A stretch of 41,343 bases of DNA from Anaerolineae bacterium (GTDB taxonomy: Bacteria > Chloroflexota > Anaerolineae > UBA4142 > SHND01). Under the pieces are notes generated by a model. That model had not been told where the DNA came from, did no database searches, and worked only from the letters and a program-made list of their open reading frames with translations. Of this stretch, positions 14,985 through 21,670 are shown in pieces. The stretch lies in NCBI GenBank assembly GCA_021463195.1, contig JAJTXZ010000043.1:1-41343 (forward strand), written 5' to 3'. The position numbers and the translations under genes are program-made. Each line of letters begins with the position of its first letter. Within the stretch, counting starts at the first letter, position 1.

Positions 14985-16211
14985 ATGAAACCAATATCCG
15001 AAGAAATCACCCTTGAAGGGCATATCATTGACTCGTGGAACTTGCCGCGCGCGTGGGATCGCATCATGGACAGCGGCGGCGAATTCGAGCTCATCGAGAT
15101 TCGCGTGGGCAAGCAAAAAGAGGAAACCAGTTTCGCGCACATGAAAGTGTTTACCGATACGGTCGCGGCGATGGCTTTGCTGTTAGAGGCGTTGACCGAA
15201 CTGGGCGCGGTGGTCGTTTCGCCCGACGATGTGAAAACCGAAGCCGCGCCGCGCGATGGCGCGCTGCCCGACGATTTTTATTCTTCCACGAATATGCCGA
15301 CCCAGGTGCGCCTCGACGGCCGCTGGGTCCAAGTCGCCAACACGGAAATGGATTTAGCCATCGTGATTGACCGCGCCGCCGGCGCCGCCGCGATGATTCC
15401 AATGACAGAGGTGAAACAGGGCGCTGCGGTGGTCGTCGGTCACAGCGGTATTCGCGTGCAGCCGCTGGCGCGTTCGCGCGACAAGGAAATTTTTTCTTTT
15501 ATGAACGCGGATGTTTCGAGCGAGCGTCCGAAACGTTTGGCGATTTCGCAAATCGCGCGCGAGATGCAGGAAACCAAAGCGCGCGGCGGCAAAATTTTAT
15601 TTGTCGCGGGACCCGCGATTGTTCACAGCGGCGCGGCGCCAGCATTGGCAAAGTTGATTCGCAACGGCTATGTAAATGTTTTGTTTGGCGGCAACGCGAT
15701 CGCGGTTCACGATTGCGAAGCGGCGATTTTTGGCACCTCGCTCGGCGTCGCGCTCACCACCGGACAGCCGGTCGAGGGCGGGCATCGCCATCACATGCGC
15801 GCCATCAATCGCATTCGCCGCGCGGGTAGTTTGCGCGAGGCGGTGGCGCAGGGGATTTTGACCAGCGGCATCATGTACGAAGCGGTGCGCGCGAATATCG
15901 AAATGGTTCTCGCGGGTTCGGTGCGCGATGATGGTCCTTTGCCCGATGTTGTTACGGACATGATGGAGGTCCAGAAAAAAATGCGCGCGGCAGTGCAAGG
16001 CGTCGAACTCGCGCTGATGGTTTCGACGATGCTGCATTCGATCGCCACCGGCAACATGCTGCCCGCGTGGGTGAAAACGGTCGCCGTTGATATCAATCCC
16101 GCTGTCGTCACAAAACTCGCGGACAGAGGAACGTTTCAAGCGGTGGGCTTGGTGACGGATGCGGAGTTGTTTTTGAGGGAATTGGCGGAAGAATTAGAGA
16201 TTAAGGAGTAG
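14985..16211 (+). CDS. TIGR00300/LOR-SDH family protein, probable archaeal-type ornithine cyclodeaminase
   Basis: 408 residues. The N-terminal domain (EEITLEGHIIDSWNLPRAWDRIMDSGG...) is the LOR/SDH conserved domain, and the C-terminal Rossmann domain carries GGKILFVAGPAIVHSGAAPALAKLI and FGGNAIAVHDCEAAIFGTSLG. From memory, the methanogen homologue and the C-terminal part of cyanobacterial AgrE/ArgZ convert ornithine to proline and ammonia using bound NAD. If that holds here, the enzyme competes for ornithine with polyamine synthesis. The older 'lysine-ketoglutarate reductase/saccharopine dehydrogenase' label describes domain origin, not activity. ATG 14985 gives the usual N-terminus. No Shine-Dalgarno, since the upstream sequence is a heptamer array. 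Confidence 0.85.
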   Translation: MKPISEEITLEGHIIDSWNLPRAWDRIMDSGGEFELIEIRVGKQKEETSFAHMKVFTDTVAAMALLLEALTELGAVVVSPDDVKTEAAPRDGALPDDFYSSTNMPTQVRLDGRWVQVANTEMDLAIVIDRAAGAAAMIPMTEVKQGAAVVVGHSGIRVQPLARSRDKEIFSFMNADVSSERPKRLAISQIAREMQETKARGGKILFVAGPAIVHSGAAPALAKLIRNGYVNVLFGGNAIAVHDCEAAIFGTSLGVALTTGQPVEGGHRHHMRAINRIRRAGSLREAVAQGILTSGIMYEAVRANIEMVLAGSVRDDGPLPDVVTDMMEVQKKMRAAVQGVELALMVSTMLHSIATGNMLPAWVKTVAVDINPAVVTKLADRGTFQAVGLVTDAELFLRELAEELEIKE

Positions 16212-16212
16212 G

Positions 16213-16275
16213 GAATAGAGATTGGAGATTGGAGATTGGGGATTGGAGCAGTCTCCAGTCTCTAGTCTATAGTCT
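16213..16275. repeat. Inverted heptamer arrays upstream of tilS
   Basis: GAATAGA, GATTGGA, GATTGGA, GATTGGG, GATTGGA (16213-16247), then GCAGTCT, CCAGTCT, CTAGTCT, ATAGTCT (16248-16275). The right half is the approximate reverse complement of the left, so the RNA can fold into a long imperfect hairpin immediately after one stop and 13 nt before the next start. Confidence 0.85.
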
Positions 16276-16288
16276 CTCAAATACATTG

Positions 16289-17767
16289 ATGCTTGCAAAA
16301 TTCCGCGCTACCCTTCGCGAACACAAACTCATCGCGCGCGGCGACACGCTCGTCGTCGGCGTTTCGGGCGGACCCGATTCGTTGGCGCTTTTGCACGCGC
16401 TCAAAATGCTCGCGCCCGAACTCGAATTGAAACTCTACGTCGCGCACTTGAATCATCAACTGCGCGGCAAAGCTTCGGACGCGGACGAACAATTTGTGGT
16501 ATGGCTCGCGCGCGAATGGCAGCTGTCGCTGGCGAACGCGCGCTGGGATGTGGGCGCGTATGCAACTGAAAATGGTTTGTCTATCGAACAAGCCGCGCGC
16601 GAGTTGCGCTATCAATTTCTCATGGGCGTTGCGAATCAAGCGCAGGCAAACGCGATTGCCGTCGCGCACAATGCCGATGACCAAGTGGAAACGATTCTCT
16701 TGCATCTCTTGCGCGGCGCGGGCTTGAGCGGGATGCGGGGGATGGCGTACAAATCCGAAATTCGGAATGTGGAATTTGGAATGCGGAATACGGAATGCGG
16801 AATACGGAATGCGGAAGTTGGAATTGATTTGATTCGCCCCTTGCTCGATGTGACGCGCGCGGAGATTGAAGCGTATTGCGTCGAAAATAATTTACAGCCG
16901 CGCACCGACAATACAAATTTCGATACAACGATTTTGCGGAATCGTTTGCGGCACGAAATTATTCCGCAGTTGGAGACCATCAATCCGAATTTGCGCGCGG
17001 TGCTGCGCGATAGCGCGCGTTCGATGGCGGACGACTATGCGTACATTCAACAAAATGTGTTGGGCATTTTTGACCGTATGTCGCGGGCGAGTGACGGCGC
17101 GCTCGTTTTTGATAAGAAATGGTTTCGCGCGCTGCCCGCGAATCTCCAGCGCGGCGTGTTGCTCGAAGCGGTGGCGCGATTGCGGCGTCTGAAAAATATC
17201 GGCTTTCAACATATCGAACACGCGCGTCGGATCGCGGCGGAAAAGGACGCGGGCGCGGAAGCGACGCTGCCGCAAGGATTGCTCCTCGTCGTCGGCTATG
17301 ACGATTTTACGATTGGCGAACATTTGGAAATGCCGGACGCGCCGTTGTTGTTGCATGACCAAGAAATTGTTTTGAACGTGGGAGATGAAATATTGTTGCA
17401 AGAGAGTGATTGGGGAGTGAGGAGATTGGAAACTGGAGACCGGGGGGTGGAGATTGGAGATTGGAGACTGGAGACTGGCAAGTGGGTTGGTTGGTTCGAT
17501 GCGGAAAAAATTTCAGGAAACCTTGTTTTGCGGACGCGGCGCGCGGGGGAACGTTTTGCGCCGCGCGGGATGAAGGGCAAACACAAATCGCTGCATGAAT
17601 TTATGATTGATGAAAAAATTCCGCGTCATTTGCGCGAGTTTATTCCGATTCTCGCGGACGAGGAAAAAATTTTGTGGGTGGTCGGTTATCGCGCGGACGA
17701 ACGCGCGCGCGTGACGGCGGAAACGCAAAATATTTTGCGCGTAGAATTTTTCAAGAATTTGGAATAA
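16289..17767 (+). CDS. tilS: tRNA(Ile)-lysidine synthase with two heptamer-repeat insertions
   Basis: TilS makes lysidine at C34 of tRNA-Ile(CAU). 492 residues; the PP-loop ATP motif SGGPDS is in VVGVSGGPDSLALLHAL, followed by HLNHQLRGKASDADEQFV, AHNADDQVETILLHLLRG, LIRPLLDVTRAEIEAYC and NLRAVLRDSA. The C-terminal domain has LRTRRAGERFAPRGMKGKHKSLHEF and IPRHLREFIPIL. Two tracts are encoded by tandem heptamers: codons within 16763-16825 (Arg/Asn/Glu/Gly-rich) between the PP-loop helix and LIRPLL, and 17408-17479 (Gly/Asp/Trp/Glu-rich) before FDAEKI. Both sit where the family has loops and are multiples of three (63 and 72 bp). ATG 16289 is chosen over an in-frame TTG inside the upstream repeat. 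Confidence 0.93.
   Translation: MLAKFRATLREHKLIARGDTLVVGVSGGPDSLALLHALKMLAPELELKLYVAHLNHQLRGKASDADEQFVVWLAREWQLSLANARWDVGAYATENGLSIEQAARELRYQFLMGVANQAQANAIAVAHNADDQVETILLHLLRGAGLSGMRGMAYKSEIRNVEFGMRNTECGIRNAEVGIDLIRPLLDVTRAEIEAYCVENNLQPRTDNTNFDTTILRNRLRHEIIPQLETINPNLRAVLRDSARSMADDYAYIQQNVLGIFDRMSRASDGALVFDKKWFRALPANLQRGVLLEAVARLRRLKNIGFQHIEHARRIAAEKDAGAEATLPQGLLLVVGYDDFTIGEHLEMPDAPLLLHDQEIVLNVGDEILLQESDWGVRRLETGDRGVEIGDWRLETGKWVGWFDAEKISGNLVLRTRRAGERFAPRGMKGKHKSLHEFMIDEKIPRHLREFIPILADEEKILWVVGYRADERARVTAETQNILRVEFFKNLE
16763..16825 (+). repeat. Nine heptamer units inside tilS
   Basis: CGGAATG, TGGAATT, TGGAATG, CGGAATA, CGGAATG, CGGAATA, CGGAATG, CGGAAGT, TGGAATT: nine 7-bp units, 63 bp, 21 codons in frame. 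Confidence 0.92.
17408..17479 (+). repeat. Second heptamer array inside tilS
   Basis: GATTGGG, GAGTGAG, GA, then GATTGGA, AACTGGA, GACCGGG, GGGTGGA, GATTGGA, GATTGGA, GACTGGA, GACTGGC. Total 72 bp (24 codons), in frame. Confidence 0.9.
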
Positions 17768-17770
17768 AAT

Positions 17771-17844
17771 TGTAGGGGCAAAGCATTGACATTCGCGACA
17801 GTGGCTCGATACGCGAACGCGCCTGTCAATGCTTCGCCCCTACA
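17771..17844. repeat. Palindromic repeat (TAGGGGCGAAGC family) between tilS and the CHAT gene
   Basis: TGTAGGGGCAAAGCATTGACA (left arm, first base 17771) and its complement at 17824-17844 match at 20 of 21 positions around a 32-nt loop. It is closely related to the element embedded in the RlmI-like gene at 20524-20596. Confidence 0.88.
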
Positions 17845-17856
17845 GACCATCCGTCA

Positions 17857-19767
17857 ATGGACTATTTTGATTTTGATTTACACCTTTCCACTGCCGCGAA
17901 CGGCTATCGCGCGCGCGCGACCAACGCGCAAGGCGCGAATGTGAGCGCGGATTTTGCTCTGCCGTTCAGCGATCAGGATATTGAGATTCTGATGCTGCGA
18001 GTCGGACGCGCGCGCAAAAACCGCGCGCTGGGACGCGGTTCGGCGGACATGCAAGCCGCGTTGAATTTTGGCGCGAAATTATTCGATACTGTTTTCGCGG
18101 GCGAAGTTTTGGCGTTGTGGCGTAGCAGTTTGCACAGCATTCCATTCGGGCAGGGTTTGCGCGTGCGCGTTTTTTTGACGGATACGCCCGACTTGCTTGA
18201 TCTGCCGTGGGAGTTTTTGTACGACAAGCAGCTCAATCGTTTTGTCGCTATGTCCAACAAAACGCCGCTCGTGCGCTATCCCGCGCTGCCCACGCCCGTG
18301 CGTCCGTTCGCGCTTCAACTGCCGCTGCGAATTTTGGCAATGATTTCCGATCCCATTGACGCGGTGACATTGGACGCGGAACTCGAATGGCGCAATTTGC
18401 AAACGGCATTGAGCGCTTTGCAGGCGCGCGGCTTGGTGATTTTGGAACGGCTTGACACGCCCACGTATTCGGCATTACAGCGCAAACTACGAAACGAATA
18501 TCATGTATTTCATTTCGTCGGTCACGGCGGTTTGTCCGAACGCACGAACGAAGGCGTTTTGGTTTTTACGGATGAGCAGGGCAGGGCGCAAGATGTGGGC
18601 GCATTAAAACTCGCGCATCTGTTTGGCGATTGTGATTCGCTGCGGCTTGTGTTGCTCAATGCGTGTGAAGGCGCGCGCAGCACACGTCAAGACCCATTCG
18701 CGAGCGTCGCCGCGAGTTTGGTGCAGCGCGAAATTCCTGCCGTCGTCGCCATGCAATTTGAAATCAGCGATCAAGCCGCGCTCCAATTTTCGAACGAGTT
18801 TTATACCACCCTCGCCGAAGGGAATGCTGTAGATACCGCCATGTCCGAAGCGCGCAAAGCGATTTGGGGTGTGAACGATTTGGAATGGGGTACGCCCGTC
18901 CTTTACATGCGCGCGCCCGACGGCGTGATTTTTGATTTGACACCACAGACAGACCTTTCGGGTTTTCGGAAACCCGAAAGGTCTCACGCACCCGAACCAA
19001 AAATCGTCGCGCCTCCGCCGCCCAAAATCAAAATCCCATCACGCCTCACCAACAAAGCGGGACAAGAAATGATTCTCATTCCGGCGGGTGAGTTTTTGAT
19101 GGGGACGACAGATGCCGAAGCGAAGCGAATCATTCAACAATATGGCAAAGACTGGGAAGCATACGTCCGATGGGAACAACCACAGCACACGGTGTATCTC
19201 GACACGTTTTACATTTCGCGTTATCCGGTGACCAACGCGGAATATAAAAAATTCAAAGCGGATTGGGAAATTCCGAACGGCAAAGAAAAGCATCCTGTTG
19301 TGAACGTGAGTTGGAATGACGCGGCGGCGTATTGTGAATGGGCAGGTGGACGTTTGCCGACGGAAGCGGAGTGGGAAAAAGCGGCGAGTTGGGATGACGC
19401 GAAAAAAATTAAACGCATTTATCCTTGGGAAGGCGCGTTTGATAAAAATAAATGCAATACGAGTGAATCGGGCATCCGCGACACAACGCCCGTTGGAAAA
19501 TATTCACCAATGGGCGATAGTTTTTACGGCGTTGGCGACATGGCGGGAAATGTATGGGAATGGTGCGCGGATTGGTACGATGAAAATTATTATCAAAATT
19601 CTCCGCGCGAAAATCCGCGCAATGACACTCCGGGACAATACCGCGTGCTGCGCGGCGCCGCGTTCTTTGATGCTGCGGTCAATGCCCGCTGTGCGTTTCG
19701 CGTCGGGTTCTTTCCCGGCGATCGCTTCGTCCTTATCGGTTTTCGTGTGGCTGTGCCTCCCGCTTGA
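17857..19767 (+). CDS. CHAT-domain protease fused to SUMF1/FGE-like domain
   Basis: 636 residues. Residues 1-355 hold an N-terminal beta-rich region and a CHAT caspase-like peptidase with the catalytic dyad His223 (FHFVGHGG) and Cys270 (LVLLNACEGA). Residues about 398-636 form a formylglycine-generating-enzyme/SUMF1-like C-type-lectin fold: MILIPAGEFLMG, YPVTNAEY, NVSWNDAAAYCEWAGGRLPTEAEWEKAA, AGNVWEWCADWY, VLRGAA and a terminal GFRV. Only one cysteine (Cys612) is present near the catalytic-Cys region, so oxidase activity is doubtful and a binding or recognition role is likelier. Both domains recur in bacterial conflict and signalling proteins. The linker at residues 365-376 is encoded by a perfect 34-bp REP hairpin (18951-18984), followed by a Pro/Lys-rich stretch. 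No substrate or partner gene is adjacent. Confidence 0.9.
   Translation: MDYFDFDLHLSTAANGYRARATNAQGANVSADFALPFSDQDIEILMLRVGRARKNRALGRGSADMQAALNFGAKLFDTVFAGEVLALWRSSLHSIPFGQGLRVRVFLTDTPDLLDLPWEFLYDKQLNRFVAMSNKTPLVRYPALPTPVRPFALQLPLRILAMISDPIDAVTLDAELEWRNLQTALSALQARGLVILERLDTPTYSALQRKLRNEYHVFHFVGHGGLSERTNEGVLVFTDEQGRAQDVGALKLAHLFGDCDSLRLVLLNACEGARSTRQDPFASVAASLVQREIPAVVAMQFEISDQAALQFSNEFYTTLAEGNAVDTAMSEARKAIWGVNDLEWGTPVLYMRAPDGVIFDLTPQTDLSGFRKPERSHAPEPKIVAPPPPKIKIPSRLTNKAGQEMILIPAGEFLMGTTDAEAKRIIQQYGKDWEAYVRWEQPQHTVYLDTFYISRYPVTNAEYKKFKADWEIPNGKEKHPVVNVSWNDAAAYCEWAGGRLPTEAEWEKAASWDDAKKIKRIYPWEGAFDKNKCNTSESGIRDTTPVGKYSPMGDSFYGVGDMAGNVWEWCADWYDENYYQNSPRENPRNDTPGQYRVLRGAAFFDAAVNARCAFRVGFFPGDRFVLIGFRVAVPPA
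18951..18984. repeat. REP palindrome inside the CHAT-SUMF1 gene
   Basis: AGACCTTTCGGGTTT, loop tcgg, AAACCCGAAAGGTCT: perfect 15-bp arms. It is read in frame and encodes residues 365-376 (TDLSGFRKPERS) between the two domains. Related palindromes occur at 20046, 34709 and 38282. Confidence 0.92.
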
Positions 19768-19809
19768 CTCTGGACTCTGAACCCTCTGGACTCTGACCTC
19801 TGAAATCTG
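19766..19809. repeat. Heptamer array after the CHAT-SUMF1 gene
   Basis: Three GACTCTG units (19766, 19773, 19789) with the variants ACCTCTG and AAATCTG and one 9-nt spacer. It overlaps the stop codon of the CHAT-SUMF1 gene. Confidence 0.75.
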
Positions 19810-20271
19810 GCGAATTCGATTGGTCTGACATAATCAGATTCGCGAAAATTTTTTGGGATTCAAGTGTGGCGCATGAATCATCCTGCATAGTTGCGAGACG
19901 CGAGCGGAGAAATTAGTTTGTCCGCTCGCGCCTCGCCGGTATGGGCGGAGGGGCAGAGCGATAGCATCCCCGCGTGCTGCGCGGTGACACGCCGTCACGC
20001 ACAATGCTTCCCGCTGAGCCGGCGGTTCCTGTCCGCGCGAACTCAAGACCCAAAGGGTTTTTCAAACGTACGCATAAATTGTCACGTGCGCGTTGAAAAC
20101 CCTTTGGGTCTGGGACGCCGGGCAAATATAAAATCGCCCCGCCGCCAAGGTTCGTCCTCGCGGCGGGGCAACCCCGCCAACGGATGGGAAAGCGGATGAG
20201 CGGATGAACGGATAGGATGCGCGCATCCGTTCATCCGTTTTGTTATCCGTTGACCGCGATATATCAGTGAG
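19810..20271. repeat. Noncoding repeat mosaic between the CHAT-SUMF1 and RlmI-like genes
   Basis: No gene is seen in about 460 bp. It holds a row of hairpins: CGCGAGCGGA/TCCGCTCGCG (19899-19908/19921-19930); AGACCCAAAGGGTTTTTCAA/TTGAAAACCCTTTGGGTCT (20046-20065/20093-20111); GGCGGGG-caa-CCCCGCC (20162-20178); and inverted arrays of CGGATGA/TCATCCG units centred on GGATGCGCGCATCC (20179-20252). It looks like a landing zone for small repeat elements, not a decayed gene. Confidence 0.7.
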
Positions 20272-21561
20272 ATGTCAGTGACTGCCAAACTTTTTCTCAA
20301 ACGCGGCAAAGAAAAACCGCTGCGCCAGCATCATCCCTGGATTTTTTCGGGCGCGATTCAGCGCGTGGAAAACGCGAACGATGGCGATACCGTTGAGGTG
20401 TGCGACGCGGCGGGGGAATGGCTCGCGCGCGCGGCGTACAATGCGCGTTCGCAAATCGCCGCGCGCGTGTGGACGTTTGAGCGCGCGGCGCAGATTGACC
20501 GCGCGTTTTTTAGACGACGGATGGTAGGGGCGAAGCATTTGCGGGCGCGTTTCGCGGATACGATTGACGACGATGATGCAAATGCTTCGCCCCTACGCGC
20601 ATACCGCGTCGTCAACGCCGAATCCGATTTTTTGCCGGGCGTCATCGTTGACCGCTACGCCGATTTCCTCGTCGTTCAATTTCTCACGCTCGGCGCCGAG
20701 TTACACAAGCAAGAAATTATCGAGGCGTTGAAAAAACTGTTTGTCGAAAATCAGCCGCCAGTCTCCAATCTCCAATCTCCAATTTTCAATCTCCAATTTC
20801 CAGTCTCCAATCTCCAGTCTCCAATCTCTTGCATTTACGAACGCAGCGACGTGGATGTGCGAAAAAAAGAGGGGTTGAAGGAAACGACGGGCGTTTTATT
20901 TGGAGAGGAACCGCTCGACAAAATCGAAATCGAGGAAAATGGTTTGCGCTTTTTGGTGGATGTGAAACGCGGACACAAGACGGGCTTTTATCTCGACCAA
21001 CGCGTGAATCGGGAACGCGCGGCGCCGTATCTGCGCGGCGAGGTTCTCAACGCGTTTGCGTATACCGGCGCGTTCGGCGTCTATGCGGCGAAACGAAATG
21101 ACGCGCATGCGGTAAATCTCGACGCGTCCGCGTCATCGCTCGAACTCGCGCGCGAAAATTTTGCGTTGAACGGCGCTGCGGCGAACGCGGAATTTGTTGT
21201 CGCCGACGCGTTTGAAAAATTGCGCGAGTATCGCGCGCAAGGCGGAAAATTTGACGCGATTGTTTTGGACCCGCCGAAATTTGTCACGTCTGCATCAAAT
21301 CTCGAACGCGCGACGCGCGGTTACAAAGATTTGAATATGCTCGCGTTTCAGTTGTTGAATCCGAACGGTTTTTTGGTGACGTTCTCGTGTTCGGGGCTCG
21401 TGGACGCCAAATTATTTCAGCAGATTGTTTTTAGCGCGGCGGTGGATGCCAAGCGCGACGCGCAAATTGTGGAAAAACTCGGACAGTCGCCCGACCATCC
21501 GATCGGCTTGCATTTTCCGGAAGGGGAATATCTAAAGGGATTGATTGTGAGAGCGCTGTAG
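20272..21561 (+). CDS. RlmI-like class I rRNA methyltransferase with two repeat-derived insertions
   Basis: 429 residues against about 396 for E. coli RlmI (23S rRNA m5C1962 methyltransferase). N-terminal PUA domain (HHPWIFSGAIQRV), an EEhEE-like linker with RVVNAESDFLPGVIVDRYADFLVVQ, then the Rossmann domain with IYERSDV, KTGFYLDQR, VLNAFAYTGAFGVYA, DAIVLDPPKF and the cysteine motif TFSCSG. Residues about 85-109 come from a perfect 19-bp-arm palindrome (20524-20596) and residues 163-186 from ten heptamers (20758-20827). Both occupy loops, between FFRRR and YRVVN and between the ALKKLF helix and IYERSD, which explains the extra length. Start ATG 20272; TATATC lies 6 nt upstream and there is no Shine-Dalgarno. 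The m5C position is inferred from the family. Confidence 0.9.
   Translation: MSVTAKLFLKRGKEKPLRQHHPWIFSGAIQRVENANDGDTVEVCDAAGEWLARAAYNARSQIAARVWTFERAAQIDRAFFRRRMVGAKHLRARFADTIDDDDANASPLRAYRVVNAESDFLPGVIVDRYADFLVVQFLTLGAELHKQEIIEALKKLFVENQPPVSNLQSPIFNLQFPVSNLQSPISCIYERSDVDVRKKEGLKETTGVLFGEEPLDKIEIEENGLRFLVDVKRGHKTGFYLDQRVNRERAAPYLRGEVLNAFAYTGAFGVYAAKRNDAHAVNLDASASSLELARENFALNGAAANAEFVVADAFEKLREYRAQGGKFDAIVLDPPKFVTSASNLERATRGYKDLNMLAFQLLNPNGFLVTFSCSGLVDAKLFQQIVFSAAVDAKRDAQIVEKLGQSPDHPIGLHFPEGEYLKGLIVRAL
20524..20596. repeat. Palindromic repeat inside the RlmI-like gene
   Basis: GTAGGGGCGAAGCATTTGC (20524-20542) and GCAAATGCTTCGCCCCTAC (20578-20596) are perfect 19-bp arms with a 35-nt loop. It is open in frame throughout and matches the intergenic copy at 17771-17844. 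Confidence 0.93.
20758..20827. repeat. Ten heptamer units inside the RlmI-like gene
   Basis: CCAGTCT, CCAATCT, CCAATCT, CCAATTT, TCAATCT, CCAATTT, CCAGTCT, CCAATCT, CCAGTCT, CCAATCT (70 bp). It encodes a repeating Ser-Asn-Leu-Gln-Ser-Pro-Ile peptide: because 7 and 3 are coprime, the protein repeat is seven residues per three DNA units. Confidence 0.93.
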
Positions 21562-21562
21562 C

Positions 21563-21662
21563 GGTCATTGCGAATATTGCGCTTTTTGCAATACAAAGCA
21601 ATCTCTTTGCCCGGCGCGTAGAGCTTGCCACATGCGCCAAGTGCGTCGCACTCGCAATGACC
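21563..21662. repeat. About 100-bp element with 11-bp terminal inverted repeats
   Basis: GGTCATTGCGA (21563-21573) and TCGCAATGACC (21652-21662) flank an inner hairpin ATTGC-gcttttt-GCAAT (21575-21591) and the sequence aagcaatctc. This resembles a widespread intergenic repeat type in environmental bacteria. It exactly fills the gap between two convergent genes and may serve as terminator. Confidence 0.8.
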
Positions 21663-21670
21663 AAGCGCGT

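Noticed and set aside
16229-16288. TTG start of tilS inside the upstream heptamer array
   Set aside because: The added 20 residues are repeat-encoded and precede the normal TilS N-terminus.
19891-20199. Small coding frames in the repeat mosaic
   Set aside because: They translate hairpin repeats and lack start signals or homology.
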